This document shows, one piece after another, positions 42,820-52,381 of a stretch of DNA of 64,000 nt (the stretch's first letter is position 1; each line of letters opens with the position of its first letter). The notes under the pieces were generated by a model. That model was not told where the DNA came from and ran no database searches. It saw nothing but the letters and a program-made list of their open reading frames with translations. Position numbers and translations under genes: made by a program. Source of the stretch: a virus; the IMG/VR virus record IMGVR_UViG_3300024259_000010, positions 124,001 to 188,000 of that record; one strand, 5' to 3'.

Positions 42820-44253
42820 ATGAGTATGAAATTACTCCCGCTTATGGACTATGAAGCTCTATATCAAAAATCACCCAATGCTAAAATCATTCCTGCTGAT
42901 GTATCATCGTTTACTTCTAAGAAACAAGTAACTGAATTTACTAAGCATATCTTCATGGATGGTGATATTGGTGTTGGGTTAGACGCTACATGTGAGTGTG
43001 GTAATCTGACAGGGTTATACTTGTTAGGAAAAGAATGTAATTTTTGTAAGACTGAGGTAAAGCGTCCTACAGCTACAGATGTTGCTTTTAATAGTTGGAT
43101 TGAAATTCCAATGTTCTTACCACCATTACTACAACCAGCCGCTCACCGTATCTTAAAGAAATGGATGGGAACTGGATGTAACAGAGAACAGTTGTTAACA
43201 TCACTGTTAACAGTTGGGTCACAATTACCAGAACCTATTGCTGAGTTCTATACACCTGGTGTATGGTCTTTCTATAATAACTTTGATAAATTAATCGAGT
43301 TCTTATTGACAGAGTATCGCCCACTACGTGAACCACAAAAAGGTGTTAAGACTGTAAATGAGAAATCTATACATATCCGTAAGTTTATCAAGATGTATAG
43401 AAAGAGATTATTTACACGTCACTTCCCTGTCATGGATAAAAGTATGCATGTTGTTAATGCACAAGGTACAATGAGTTTCGTTGATACTTCTGTACAGTGT
43501 ATTATGAAAACAGTTATTGAACTTGCAACTATTCATTATAATTATGTTGAATCTAAAAATATGCCGGAGATCGAAAGATGTGCGGTTGATATGATATCAG
43601 CTTATTATGAATATAGTGAGATCATTCTTACAACTAAAGTACAGAAGAAGTTCGGATTAATCCGCAGACATATTCTAGGAGCAAAATGTCATCTCACTTT
43701 CCGAGGTGTTATTGTTCCTATTGTAGATGCTGCAGACGGGGATGAACTTTATCTACCATGGGGTATTGGTGTACAGCAACATAAATTAGAGATTATCAAT
43801 ATCTTAGTTAATAGAAAAGGTCACACCCCACATCAGGCTCAGTTAATATTTGAGAAAGCCAAATATAAGTATGATCCTGAAGTAGATGCAATCATCGACA
43901 TATTAATTAAGGAATGTCCTTACAAAGGATTCCCATGTATCTTAGGACGTAATCCAACACTTAACCATGGAGCCATGCAAATGTTCTTCGTAACAAGGGT
44001 TAAGAAGGATGCGGATGATGATACAATATCAATGAGTCCACTGTGTCTGAGAGCACCTAATGCTGACTTTGATGGTGATGCTTTATATGGAAGTATGATT
44101 AAAGAAATGGGTGAAGTTCCATTCTTTATGAACATGCATCCTATGACCACTATGTTAACAGAAGAAGAATTATCAATATCTTCCAATGTACATATTGGTG
44201 AGCAATGCTGTGTACAATTAACCAGTTGGTTAAATCAACCAATTGTAGGATAA
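42820..44253 (+). CDS. RNA polymerase beta-prime-like subunit, N-terminal fragment with active-site loop
   Basis: 477 aa. Near the N-terminus, cysteines C58-x-C60 and C73-x-x-C76 (CECG... CNFC) match the beta-prime zinc ribbon. Near the C-terminus, LRAPNADFDGDALYG has the universal NADFDGD motif, with Asp416, Asp418 and Asp420 binding the catalytic Mg2+. The next block, MHPMTTMLTEEELSI, suits the region after the active site in beta-prime. The protein ends soon after, so this is the first part of a split beta-prime, as in phages with multisubunit RNA polymerases. It is probably part of the polymerase that transcribes later phage genes. AAAGGG precedes the ATG. Confidence 0.82.
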   Translation: MSMKLLPLMDYEALYQKSPNAKIIPADVSSFTSKKQVTEFTKHIFMDGDIGVGLDATCECGNLTGLYLLGKECNFCKTEVKRPTATDVAFNSWIEIPMFLPPLLQPAAHRILKKWMGTGCNREQLLTSLLTVGSQLPEPIAEFYTPGVWSFYNNFDKLIEFLLTEYRPLREPQKGVKTVNEKSIHIRKFIKMYRKRLFTRHFPVMDKSMHVVNAQGTMSFVDTSVQCIMKTVIELATIHYNYVESKNMPEIERCAVDMISAYYEYSEIILTTKVQKKFGLIRRHILGAKCHLTFRGVIVPIVDAADGDELYLPWGIGVQQHKLEIINILVNRKGHTPHQAQLIFEKAKYKYDPEVDAIIDILIKECPYKGFPCILGRNPTLNHGAMQMFFVTRVKKDADDDTISMSPLCLRAPNADFDGDALYGSMIKEMGEVPFFMNMHPMTTMLTEEELSISSNVHIGEQCCVQLTSWLNQPIVG

Positions 44254-44262
44254 GTTAAAATC

Positions 44263-44291
44263 AACACATAACCCAAAAAGGGTTATGTGTT
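44263..44291 (+). terminator. Rho-independent terminator
   Basis: A 12-bp stem AACACATAACCC/GGGTTATGTGTT with a 5-nt A loop and T run after the RNA polymerase gene. Confidence 0.88.
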
Positions 44292-44313
44292 TTTTTCATC
44301 GCTTTTATAAAAC

Positions 44314-44322
44314 TATATTATG
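44314..44322 (+). promoter_or_regulatory. Promoter-like TATATTATG
   Basis: A blend of the two classes (TATATTA and TATG), 62 nt before the start at 44385. Confidence 0.35.
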
Positions 44323-44384
44323 TATATAGAATATATATTCAATGGAATATAATCAATAACAACCATTAAAATAGGAGTAGTACA

Positions 44385-44939
44385 ATGAACCCACACAGAA
44401 CATCAACATTGTCAATAGCTAACGTCGAACGGAACATCGATGGTGGCAAAACAGTGTTGACCAAATTACTAGAAAAACTCAGATCAATGCACAAGGGTAT
44501 GTGTATGGATGTGAAAAATTGTGAATGTGTCAGAAATGACATGAGCATGTTCTATGAGGAAGATGATGTAAAACAAGACGTCATCGCAATTGATATGGAT
44601 TTACATAACTTTAATAATATCGCACTGTTTAGTAAATGTTGTATGGACGATTGGATCAACTTATTCTCTAAATGTATTTCATTGATTGATAATACTTTAG
44701 ATCCGATTGTACACCACTACAAAACAGGTAATTGTTATCTGACGAATTATGAACTCGAAAAAGCCATAATTCTCGCTGCTGACATTTGCACCGATCTCTA
44801 TAGTATTACACTTGGGTATCCAGAGTATACTAAGGACCCTGAAGTTATAGAACTATTTTCATCATATGCCAGATTTATAAAGTATCTAAAATGTGTTAAT
44901 CAATGTGTTGTTGATGATGTAGTAGATGCTGTAGCATAA
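44385..44939 (+). CDS. Unknown cysteine-rich protein (184 aa)
   Basis: 184 aa with nine cysteines. MCMDVKNCECVRND near residue 45-58 (Cys x4) could bind a metal, and further Cys lie around residues 87-88 (KCCMDDW). Mostly helical. AGGAG precedes the ATG; a terminator follows. No family known. Confidence 0.6.
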   Translation: MNPHRTSTLSIANVERNIDGGKTVLTKLLEKLRSMHKGMCMDVKNCECVRNDMSMFYEEDDVKQDVIAIDMDLHNFNNIALFSKCCMDDWINLFSKCISLIDNTLDPIVHHYKTGNCYLTNYELEKAIILAADICTDLYSITLGYPEYTKDPEVIELFSSYARFIKYLKCVNQCVVDDVVDAVA

Positions 44940-44947
44940 AAAGGACT

Positions 44948-44970
44948 TAGCCCTATTTCATATAGGGTTA
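44948..44970 (+). terminator. Hairpin terminator
   Basis: A 9-bp stem with one G-T pair around loop TTCAT, then TTTTTTT, only 10 nt before the next ATG (44981). Confidence 0.7.
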
Positions 44971-44980
44971 TTTTTTTACC

Positions 44981-45769
44981 ATGAATACTATATATAAATG
45001 TAAGACTGTTAAAGATGTAATAGAAGTATTAAACATTAAGAATGTTAAACATTATGATATCATTAAAGATGTTGTTTTAATTAACATGCACAATGAACCT
45101 TATAGATTATCAGATATATATAGAAATATTAAAAGTGCTATAAAATCAGTATTATCTGAACCAAAACACGATCGTACTATTGGTTACAAATATGCATCAT
45201 GTATAAAAGTAAGTGGTATAGAAAATAGTGATAAGTTATTTAAAAGTATTGTAAAACAGAATGTTAAATACAGTAAACCTAAAGTAAATGAAATTGTTAT
45301 TGCACTTCGATTATCAGATAAACCAAATAGTATTAAAGATACATTTGATAAGTCTATTAATAAGATATTGGATATATGTGGAGATATTGATAGTAAGAAA
45401 ATAACTATAATGATAGGGTTACATTATCCATCGTTAGATGTTATGAATGAAGAGAGTCTCATATCAGATATTAGAACTTTAGATAATATCATTTCAGTGT
45501 TTGTTAAACATCGGTATAAAGTATCTATTAGATCAAATAGGAATCCAGATAAAGATTTCTATTACATGTGTCATGCTAATTTTTTTATATCAACTGAAAG
45601 TGGATTTGGTGCATTAGCTGGTTTTTTTAATGAAACAGAATCTAAATGGATAGTGAATTCAACCAGATCTACTAATAGACTATTCTTAGGTGGATATGAT
45701 TACACATGTGGTATTCATAGAAGGCAGCCGATACGGAAAAAGACAAGGAGTACTAAGTTACTCTATTAA
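44981..45769 (+). CDS. Possible glycosyltransferase (262 aa)
   Basis: 262 aa. The C-terminal part NANFFISTESGFGALAGFFN-like stretch (residues about 205-228, with HANFFISTESGFGALAGF) resembles the donor-side loop of fucosyltransferase-like enzymes, which end with a Ser-Gly-x-x-x-x-Ala pattern, and IALRLSD at about 108 sits where a strand with an Arg-Asp pair is expected. The likeness is weak. It would add a third sugar enzyme to the GT90 pair. The gene starts just after a T-run terminator and has no ribosome site, so its expression is unclear. Alternatives: an unrelated GT-B-like protein. Confidence 0.35.
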   Translation: MNTIYKCKTVKDVIEVLNIKNVKHYDIIKDVVLINMHNEPYRLSDIYRNIKSAIKSVLSEPKHDRTIGYKYASCIKVSGIENSDKLFKSIVKQNVKYSKPKVNEIVIALRLSDKPNSIKDTFDKSINKILDICGDIDSKKITIMIGLHYPSLDVMNEESLISDIRTLDNIISVFVKHRYKVSIRSNRNPDKDFYYMCHANFFISTESGFGALAGFFNETESKWIVNSTRSTNRLFLGGYDYTCGIHRRQPIRKKTRSTKLLY

Positions 45770-45770
45770 A

Positions 45771-45779
45771 CATTATATA
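45771..45779 (+). promoter_or_regulatory. Late-type-like motif CATTATATA
   Basis: 52 nt before the start at 45832; lacks the final G of CATTNTATG. The same CATTATATAG is at 59981. Confidence 0.35.
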
Positions 45780-45831
45780 GTAAATAGTTAGGGGCCACAA
45801 GTTTTGAATATCAAAAAGAAAGAAAATTATC

Positions 45832-46479
45832 ATGACCGCAAGTAATAGTAAATTAGGAATTGTAAAGAAGGCAACACATGTTCTTGTTAAACAAGATGAT
45901 GTAACTGCATTGTTAGCAGAAGAAGGTGTGTACGATCCGGATAATGAGAACCATACTTTTAAAGCAGCATTGCTTGTTAAGATGGTTGGAGATATGGGAA
46001 CGATTGCTCTTCCTCCAGGTGGTATCACAGTTGACTCCGTAGAACTTAAAGATGCTATTGATGATATTAGATTATCCATCATTGATTTCATCACAGGTAA
46101 TCCTACTGGTAAGAATGCTATCCCTACAATTGGTGTAGATGGGTTTGGTAATCCATTAGTTAAAGTAATGCCGAATGTTGTTAATCTAGATGATGTTACC
46201 GATGATCAAGATGGTACATCAGTAGACATCTCAAACTTTTCCGATATGTCAGTAATGATTTCTACTGGTACTGCTGGTGTAGATAATGCAACCGGTAAAG
46301 TAATTGTAGAGGTGAGCCATGATGAAGTAATATGGGCTCCAGTATCTGAACAAGAATTTGCTGATGAACCAGGTGTTGTTAATGTAGCATCTATCCCAGC
46401 ACCTTGGCTCTTTGTAAGAACTCGTACTGTTGATTTAACAGCAGGTGAAATTACAACACAGATCTGTGCTAAAAACTAA
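45832..46479 (+). CDS. Fibre operon protein, probable tail structural (215 aa)
   Basis: 215 aa, acidic, beta-rich in the second half (SVDISNFSDMSVMIS, then VEVSHDEVIWAPV), looking like a small phage head-tail or fibre-associated domain. It is first of a tight three-gene operon that continues with the two long fibre proteins (23-nt gap, then 4-nt overlap). No motif of an enzyme. Position suggests a fibre connector or a chaperone. Confidence 0.55.
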   Translation: MTASNSKLGIVKKATHVLVKQDDVTALLAEEGVYDPDNENHTFKAALLVKMVGDMGTIALPPGGITVDSVELKDAIDDIRLSIIDFITGNPTGKNAIPTIGVDGFGNPLVKVMPNVVNLDDVTDDQDGTSVDISNFSDMSVMISTGTAGVDNATGKVIVEVSHDEVIWAPVSEQEFADEPGVVNVASIPAPWLFVRTRTVDLTAGEITTQICAKN

Positions 46480-46502
46480 ACCCCTTAATAGGAGGCATAA
46501 AA

Positions 46503-49500
46503 ATGATTTTAATTAATGGCATCCAACAGGGCGGCGCGGGACTAGATCCCGTAGATGAAGCAAAGGTTGACAACATCACTGTTGAAAACCCAGTTAATCT
46601 CGATGATGTAGTAGCTGAAACAGATGCTAATACTAACCATGCTGATGGTCCTGTTACGGATCATACGGATGTATCAAATGCAGGTAGTGGAGCTATTATT
46701 ACAGTAGCTGAGCGTAATGCTATTACAGAAAATAGTGGTAAAGTATCTGCTGATGAATCAGTTGAAACACATAGTGATATTTCTTCCAAAGGAAGTGGAG
46801 CTATTATTACTGATCAAGAGAGAATTGACTTAGGTATTGCTAAAGATGCGAGTCATACTGAACATGTAGCAGATGATGTTGAATGGTCTACTGAACATGA
46901 GCATGTGAATAGTATGAAGGATGTTATTGATCATGTCTGGAGTGCAGGTGCATGTGGTGGTGTGGATAACTTTAAAATTACTAAAATAGGTAGTGGTGGA
47001 GTTACTGTAACTGACGGTTATGCGGTATTAAGAAATGATGTAACATCTCACGCATCATTAGATGGATATCATATACCGGCTTCAGGAGATATTTATGTTG
47101 CCAATAATAAGACAAGTATTATCTATATTGACCAAGCGACACAATCTGTATTACATACGGATGCGATTGATCAAGTTATGATGAATAATCAGAGAACTAT
47201 TATCTATGCTGTTAATAGAGTTGATGATGCTTTAAATATTGTAGACTTCAGAGCTTATAACGTAGATTATCTTAGAAAAAATTCACTCAAAGACTGGAGT
47301 GTTAATGGTATTGAATATGGTGGTGGCGCTTTTGTAACAGATGGTGCAGTCACACATACAATGCAAATCTCTTCTGGTTTATTTTTCTTATTAAATACTG
47401 TATTAACTACCCCTGAAATAAATACCGACGTTACCCATGTGGATAATGATCCATTAGTAGATATATTTGATTATGTTTATACTGATGGTGATGGTGATTG
47501 GGATCGTAATCCAGGATCTACAGTAATTAACAAGTTACAATATGATACAGGAACTGGGTTAGCCAATATTGGTAATAAAGATTTTGGTTGCCATTATGTA
47601 TATACAGTGTTGAATTCTCCTAGCCATTACGTAGTTGTATTAGGCAAAGGGTCATATTCTTCATATGCTGATGCGATTGCTACTCCAGTACCATCTGGAT
47701 CATTAGTACCACCAGATCTGGCAAAACCATCTACAGCTACACATATTGCAACTATTATTACTAAACAAGATAATACATGGTTCTATGATGTATTGACACC
47801 TTTCTATGATAATTTAGTGTCATCTTTTAATTTACCTATTACTCATAATGAGCATAATGGTATTCAAGGTGGTGATGATGTCAATAAAGAATATTATCAT
47901 ATAACTGAAGCTCAAGAAGCTGCCATTGGCGGAAGTATTGCTAAAACAGCCTTAATAACTGTAGCATCTGCTGTTGACTTGAATGACATGCCCGTGTCTG
48001 AAGATCAACAAGCTGCTATTAATAATGCTGTTGTAGGTATGTATGATCATATAGGTGGTTATAATGGTACTACTAATGTTCCTTCATTGGATGATCGTAA
48101 TGATCCAGGTACTCCTATTATAGCAGATATTCTTAAAGGACATACTTATACTGTTGAAGTAGAAGGTACGTTCTTTGGTGAATCAGTTGAAGTCGGTGAT
48201 CACATTATTTCAAATCAAGATGATCCATCTGAATTATCACATTGGTCTAGAGTTAATAAGAACATTAGTTTTGGTTCAACCCAAGGAACAGCTTGTGAAG
48301 GTAATGATGGTCGTTTACCATCTGTTAATGAAAAAGCTGCTATGAAAGGTACTGAAGTAGGTGATCCTCCTTCAGCTACAAATGAATTCATTACTAATGA
48401 TGATGCTCGATTATCTGATGATCGTGATCCTAATACCCATGCTGGTAATCATATATCCGGTGGAGAAGATCCAATACGTGAAGCTACTAATGGGCAGAAT
48501 GGATTAGCAACAGCTTCTCATATTCAAAAGATAGAAGCTAGTTATTCTGTTAAGCATTCACATGTTAATAAGGTTAACCTTGATACTATTGATCAGAATA
48601 TGGCTAAAGCGGATTCTCCTGAGTTTGCAGGGGCTACTATCGGTGGTGTTAACTTCAATGATACTCTTGCATTAATGCATAATCCAACAGGGTTTGACCG
48701 TATGAATGTTGCATCATATGGAACACTTACATTAAACGGTGGTACCACTAGAACAGTTACGCATGGTCTTAATGGTCAGGATATTGAATACTATAGACAT
48801 GGTGTTAAAATATCTAAAACTGAAGCTCAGGTAACTACACAATTCCCTAATACCGAAGGACTATGGTTTATCTATTATAATGAAACTGATACATTAGTGA
48901 TAACACAGACTCCTTGGAATGTTGCGGCTGATCATCATGTGTTTGTAGCTATCCTATATTGGGATGCTGTAAATGAAGTAGGTGTTCTTGGTGAAGAGCG
49001 TCATGGACTGATGGACCCCTATACTCATGATATTATGCATCATGGAATTGGTTCATTGCACCGTGGTGGATTTGATCCAACCTTTACAATAGGTAATGGT
49101 AGTGCAGATGCACATTGTGAGATCCAAGGATTCACAGCCGGTTCATTCTCAGATGAAGATATTATCAATGTCAACGATGAACAGACTACATATGAAGTAT
49201 GGTGGAAAGAGGGATCAGAGACCGCTCCAGTATGGAGATGGGAAACTGCTTCAGCTGCTGCTGTAAGTATGGCTGGCTCTAGACCATATTGGAATCAGTT
49301 AACGGGTGGTACATGGCAACGTACTGAGATGACTGATAATGATTATATGTGTATGCATCCTATTGCACTTAATCGTTATGGTGTTACTAATAAAGTAATT
49401 CTCATTATGGGTGAAAATCTATACGAGACTGCTGCTGAAGCACGTGTTGCTGCACCTGGTGAATTAAATACGATTAGATTCGGTAGTTTGCCTTCACCTG

Positions 49501-49949
49501 AAACAATGCCAATTGGTACTTATATTGTTCATGCTAGAAATAAAAATAATAATGTTTATAACGCAGCTATTGTATTAACGGATGATGGTAGAGAGTTTAT
49601 CGATTACCGTGGACGTAATTCAGTCGGTGATGATAGTGGTAATTCTGGTACATTATCTAAAACTGTTGTTCCTGGAACAACGTATACGTTGATACCAACT
49701 GACAATGGTAAGATAATTGAATTCACTAGTGCTACTGCTGTTACCTTAACAGTCCCAGTTGATTTATCTTCTACATTTAATTGTACAATACTTCAGTCTG
49801 GTGCTGGACAGATAACTATTGTTGATGATGGAACTTCTACTGTTAACAATGCAGATAACTTCTTTACTACTGAAAAGCCATATGTGTTTGTTTCACTATT
49901 GCATCTAGGTAGTAATAACTTCGTCATTGACGGGAGGTTAATACCATGA
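46503..49949 (+). CDS. Long tail fibre protein (1148 aa)
   Basis: 1148 aa. Two N-terminal repeats, HTDVSNAGSGAIITVAERNA and HSDISSKGSGAIITDQERID, are typical of phage fibre shafts and are followed by a third HNGIQGGDD and EAQEAA type repeat. The C-terminus (about residues 1045-1148) is a beta-rich tip with TLSKTVVPGTTYTLIPTDNG. There is no signal peptide. AGGAGG precedes the ATG. It overlaps the next gene by 4 nt (ATGA). It is probably a trimeric host-recognition fibre; receptor unknown. Confidence 0.75.
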   Translation: MILINGIQQGGAGLDPVDEAKVDNITVENPVNLDDVVAETDANTNHADGPVTDHTDVSNAGSGAIITVAERNAITENSGKVSADESVETHSDISSKGSGAIITDQERIDLGIAKDASHTEHVADDVEWSTEHEHVNSMKDVIDHVWSAGACGGVDNFKITKIGSGGVTVTDGYAVLRNDVTSHASLDGYHIPASGDIYVANNKTSIIYIDQATQSVLHTDAIDQVMMNNQRTIIYAVNRVDDALNIVDFRAYNVDYLRKNSLKDWSVNGIEYGGGAFVTDGAVTHTMQISSGLFFLLNTVLTTPEINTDVTHVDNDPLVDIFDYVYTDGDGDWDRNPGSTVINKLQYDTGTGLANIGNKDFGCHYVYTVLNSPSHYVVVLGKGSYSSYADAIATPVPSGSLVPPDLAKPSTATHIATIITKQDNTWFYDVLTPFYDNLVSSFNLPITHNEHNGIQGGDDVNKEYYHITEAQEAAIGGSIAKTALITVASAVDLNDMPVSEDQQAAINNAVVGMYDHIGGYNGTTNVPSLDDRNDPGTPIIADILKGHTYTVEVEGTFFGESVEVGDHIISNQDDPSELSHWSRVNKNISFGSTQGTACEGNDGRLPSVNEKAAMKGTEVGDPPSATNEFITNDDARLSDDRDPNTHAGNHISGGEDPIREATNGQNGLATASHIQKIEASYSVKHSHVNKVNLDTIDQNMAKADSPEFAGATIGGVNFNDTLALMHNPTGFDRMNVASYGTLTLNGGTTRTVTHGLNGQDIEYYRHGVKISKTEAQVTTQFPNTEGLWFIYYNETDTLVITQTPWNVAADHHVFVAILYWDAVNEVGVLGEERHGLMDPYTHDIMHHGIGSLHRGGFDPTFTIGNGSADAHCEIQGFTAGSFSDEDIINVNDEQTTYEVWWKEGSETAPVWRWETASAAAVSMAGSRPYWNQLTGGTWQRTEMTDNDYMCMHPIALNRYGVTNKVILIMGENLYETAAEARVAAPGELNTIRFGSLPSPETMPIGTYIVHARNKNNNVYNAAIVLTDDGREFIDYRGRNSVGDDSGNSGTLSKTVVPGTTYTLIPTDNGKIIEFTSATAVTLTVPVDLSSTFNCTILQSGAGQITIVDDGTSTVNNADNFFTTEKPYVFVSLLHLGSNNFVIDGRLIP

Positions 49950-51997
49950 GATTAGGAAACTTACCTATAGCGAGTACCAAGACAACACTTAAGACTGGAT
50001 TAGTTGGATGGTGGTTAATGGATAAGATCGTAGGTGGTAAGGTTCAGGACCTTAGTGGTAATGGCCACGATGCCACCGTTGTAGGTGATGTTGAAGACGG
50101 GCATAGAGGGTTACATGGAGGCTCCCTCTATTTCCCCGGAACCAACGATCGCTTAGTAGTAGCACATACTGCAAAACTTGCAATAACAGGAAGTATTACA
50201 ATATCCTATTGGGTAAATATAGATAAGGGTGAAACTGGTGATCAGATGGTACTATCTAAAAGTGCTGGTTTTGAACCAGGTGGATACCAATCATATATGA
50301 ATGGTGGTCTTGAAGGTTATGGTATGCGATTTGGTCGCGGTAATGATCTTCCTGATCCTGATGATAGTAGTGAACGTAGGAATTGTGATCTATTAAATCA
50401 TACTGGAGTATGGGCCAACTATTCAGTATCATGTACTTCAGTAGGGGATGTTCATACATTAAGATTCTTTATCAATGGGGTATTCTCCAATGAAGATGTG
50501 TTTACTGAACCGGTTATTGACAGGGGTAATGATCTATGGATAGGTGAATCCCCAGGCGGTAGTCGTGATTTTAATGGACACTTAGCTGACTTACGTATAT
50601 GGAATCGAGCATTGACTGATACTGAAATGGAAATTGTATATAACGATATTAACTATAATATTAGACCTGCTTTGAAACTTAAGCTTAATGATGTTGATGA
50701 AACAAACAGGCTTCTTGATAATGCTTACCGTAGTAGTGAAGTTTTGATTAACTCTACTGAACCGGAAGATATGGTGGGGCATCCTGGTATATTCGGTAAT
50801 GACTTATGTTTTAAATTTGATAACAATGATGACTTTTTAAGCATAATTCCATCTACTACAATATTTGATTGTTTACTTGGTGATTTCACATTCTTAGGGT
50901 GGTTTAATACAACGGCTGGTTCTGTTACTAATGAAGTTCTGATAGCACAGGCTAAAGATGATGGTGATATTACTCCAGCACCTATATCTATAGAAGTGAA
51001 TACTAATGATGTATTAACAATGAGATTCGGTGATGGTATTGATTCTACTACTTCAACAGGGACTTCTCTTGTGACTCGTGGTAGATGGGAACATATAGCA
51101 GTTGTAGTATCAGGAACGTCAGTATATTTTTATATTAATACTGTTCTCGATGCTAGTGGTGCTATAACTAATACTAAAACTAGAGCATTTGGTGAGCAAG
51201 AACTGCGTATAGGTATAAGACAACTTGCTAGAGACTTCGGTGGATTTATGGATCATCTTGAACTACATCCTAGTGCATGGTCACAAGATAGTATTCAAGA
51301 AGATTATAATGAAACTGATTCACTTGGATCATATGGTGATCTGGAATGTTGGTATAAGTTAAATGAAGAGTCTGGAACAGTTGCAGAAGATTATTCAAAG
51401 AACCACAATAACTTAAATATATCAAGTGGTGTAACTATTAATCAACCTGGTCAAATATATAAATCATATGAAATGGATGGATCGGTTAATTCTGTAGTTC
51501 AAGCAACTGGTCTTTCTGGATTACCAGCTATTGGTACTGGGGATTATACAATATCTCTGTGGATGAAAATAAATGGTACCCCGGCTGATAGTACTCAATC
51601 ATTACTTGCATTTGGTGGGTTTTCAAATGGACTAGTGTTGCGATATATTGTAAGTGGTGAAGGCACAACTGGTTACTTTAGTATGTCTGAAAACACTAGA
51701 GGTGAAAATAGTCCAAGTAGAGCAGGTCTTAATGATAATGTATGGCATCATGTATGTGTTATAAGATACAATGGGCTTATATCTTATCATATAGATAATG
51801 TATTAGAAGGTACGGATGAGTCCGATGATGGTTCTGGTGACACTAATGACATTACTGTCGCCCCTACACTTATTGAACTTGGTAGAAATGGTGCTGGTAA
51901 TCAGGAACTTGATGGTTGGATAGATGATGTACGTTTCTATTCTAAAGCATTAACTAATTACCAGATTCAACAACTGTCAGAAATGAGCGAACCTTAA
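49946..51997 (+). CDS. Fibre protein with three LamG-like domains (683 aa)
   Basis: 683 aa. Three concanavalin/LamG-like domains of about 200 residues, each opening with a short W-x-M/L-DLSGN or YSKNHN start and closing with a RIWNRALT or RFYSKALT strand. LVGWWLMD and DLSGNGHDATV mark domain 1, and KLNEESG with DYSKNHNNL domain 3. LamG folds bind sugars or proteins, so this is probably a receptor-binding fibre tip. It is translationally coupled to the fibre gene through an ATGA overlap. A strong palindromic hairpin follows the stop. Confidence 0.72.
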   Translation: MRLGNLPIASTKTTLKTGLVGWWLMDKIVGGKVQDLSGNGHDATVVGDVEDGHRGLHGGSLYFPGTNDRLVVAHTAKLAITGSITISYWVNIDKGETGDQMVLSKSAGFEPGGYQSYMNGGLEGYGMRFGRGNDLPDPDDSSERRNCDLLNHTGVWANYSVSCTSVGDVHTLRFFINGVFSNEDVFTEPVIDRGNDLWIGESPGGSRDFNGHLADLRIWNRALTDTEMEIVYNDINYNIRPALKLKLNDVDETNRLLDNAYRSSEVLINSTEPEDMVGHPGIFGNDLCFKFDNNDDFLSIIPSTTIFDCLLGDFTFLGWFNTTAGSVTNEVLIAQAKDDGDITPAPISIEVNTNDVLTMRFGDGIDSTTSTGTSLVTRGRWEHIAVVVSGTSVYFYINTVLDASGAITNTKTRAFGEQELRIGIRQLARDFGGFMDHLELHPSAWSQDSIQEDYNETDSLGSYGDLECWYKLNEESGTVAEDYSKNHNNLNISSGVTINQPGQIYKSYEMDGSVNSVVQATGLSGLPAIGTGDYTISLWMKINGTPADSTQSLLAFGGFSNGLVLRYIVSGEGTTGYFSMSENTRGENSPSRAGLNDNVWHHVCVIRYNGLISYHIDNVLEGTDESDDGSGDTNDITVAPTLIELGRNGAGNQELDGWIDDVRFYSKALTNYQIQQLSEMSEP

Positions 51998-52010
51998 TAT
52001 TAAATAATAT

Positions 52011-52042
52011 CATAGATCTACAGCCTAGGCTGTAGATCTATG
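52011..52042 (+). terminator. Palindromic hairpin after the fibre operon
   Basis: A perfect 15-bp stem (52011-52025 with 52028-52042) with a TA centre; no T run follows, so it acts by pairing alone. Confidence 0.65.
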
Positions 52043-52065
52043 GTGTATTACCGTTTATTGAAAAT

Positions 52066-52074
52066 CATATTATG
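52066..52074 (+). promoter_or_regulatory. Variant late-type promoter CATATTATG
   Basis: 39 nt before the start at 52113; same nonamer as at 17829 and 31539. Confidence 0.45.
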
Positions 52075-52112
52075 TCGATATAAAAACTTACAAAATTTAT
52101 GGGGGTAAATTT

Positions 52113-52325
52113 ATGAGTAAAGATAATGGTGAAAGAGCAATAGCTGAGGCACGTATTATATGCTCATGGATAGATAGTCATATGAATCAATTTGCTAACT
52201 GTCCACAAAGTGATTTTATAAAAGAGAAAATTAAAAAAGATTTAGAGTGTATTAAACGGAGTTGTACACAGTCAACATACAAATGGTACGCACATGTATA
52301 TAAAGCTATATTGGATGTAGAATAA
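52113..52325 (+). CDS. Unknown small protein (70 aa)
   Basis: 70 aa, helical, three Cys, and GERAIAEARIICSWI and FIKEKIKKDLE segments. GGGGG precedes the ATG at 8 nt. Possibly a small fibre-assembly factor, but position is the only hint. Confidence 0.55.
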   Translation: MSKDNGERAIAEARIICSWIDSHMNQFANCPQSDFIKEKIKKDLECIKRSCTQSTYKWYAHVYKAILDVE

Positions 52326-52381
52326 TTTATCTAATATATAGTATACTAAGAATTTATAAATAAGAAAAGGAAAGGGACATT

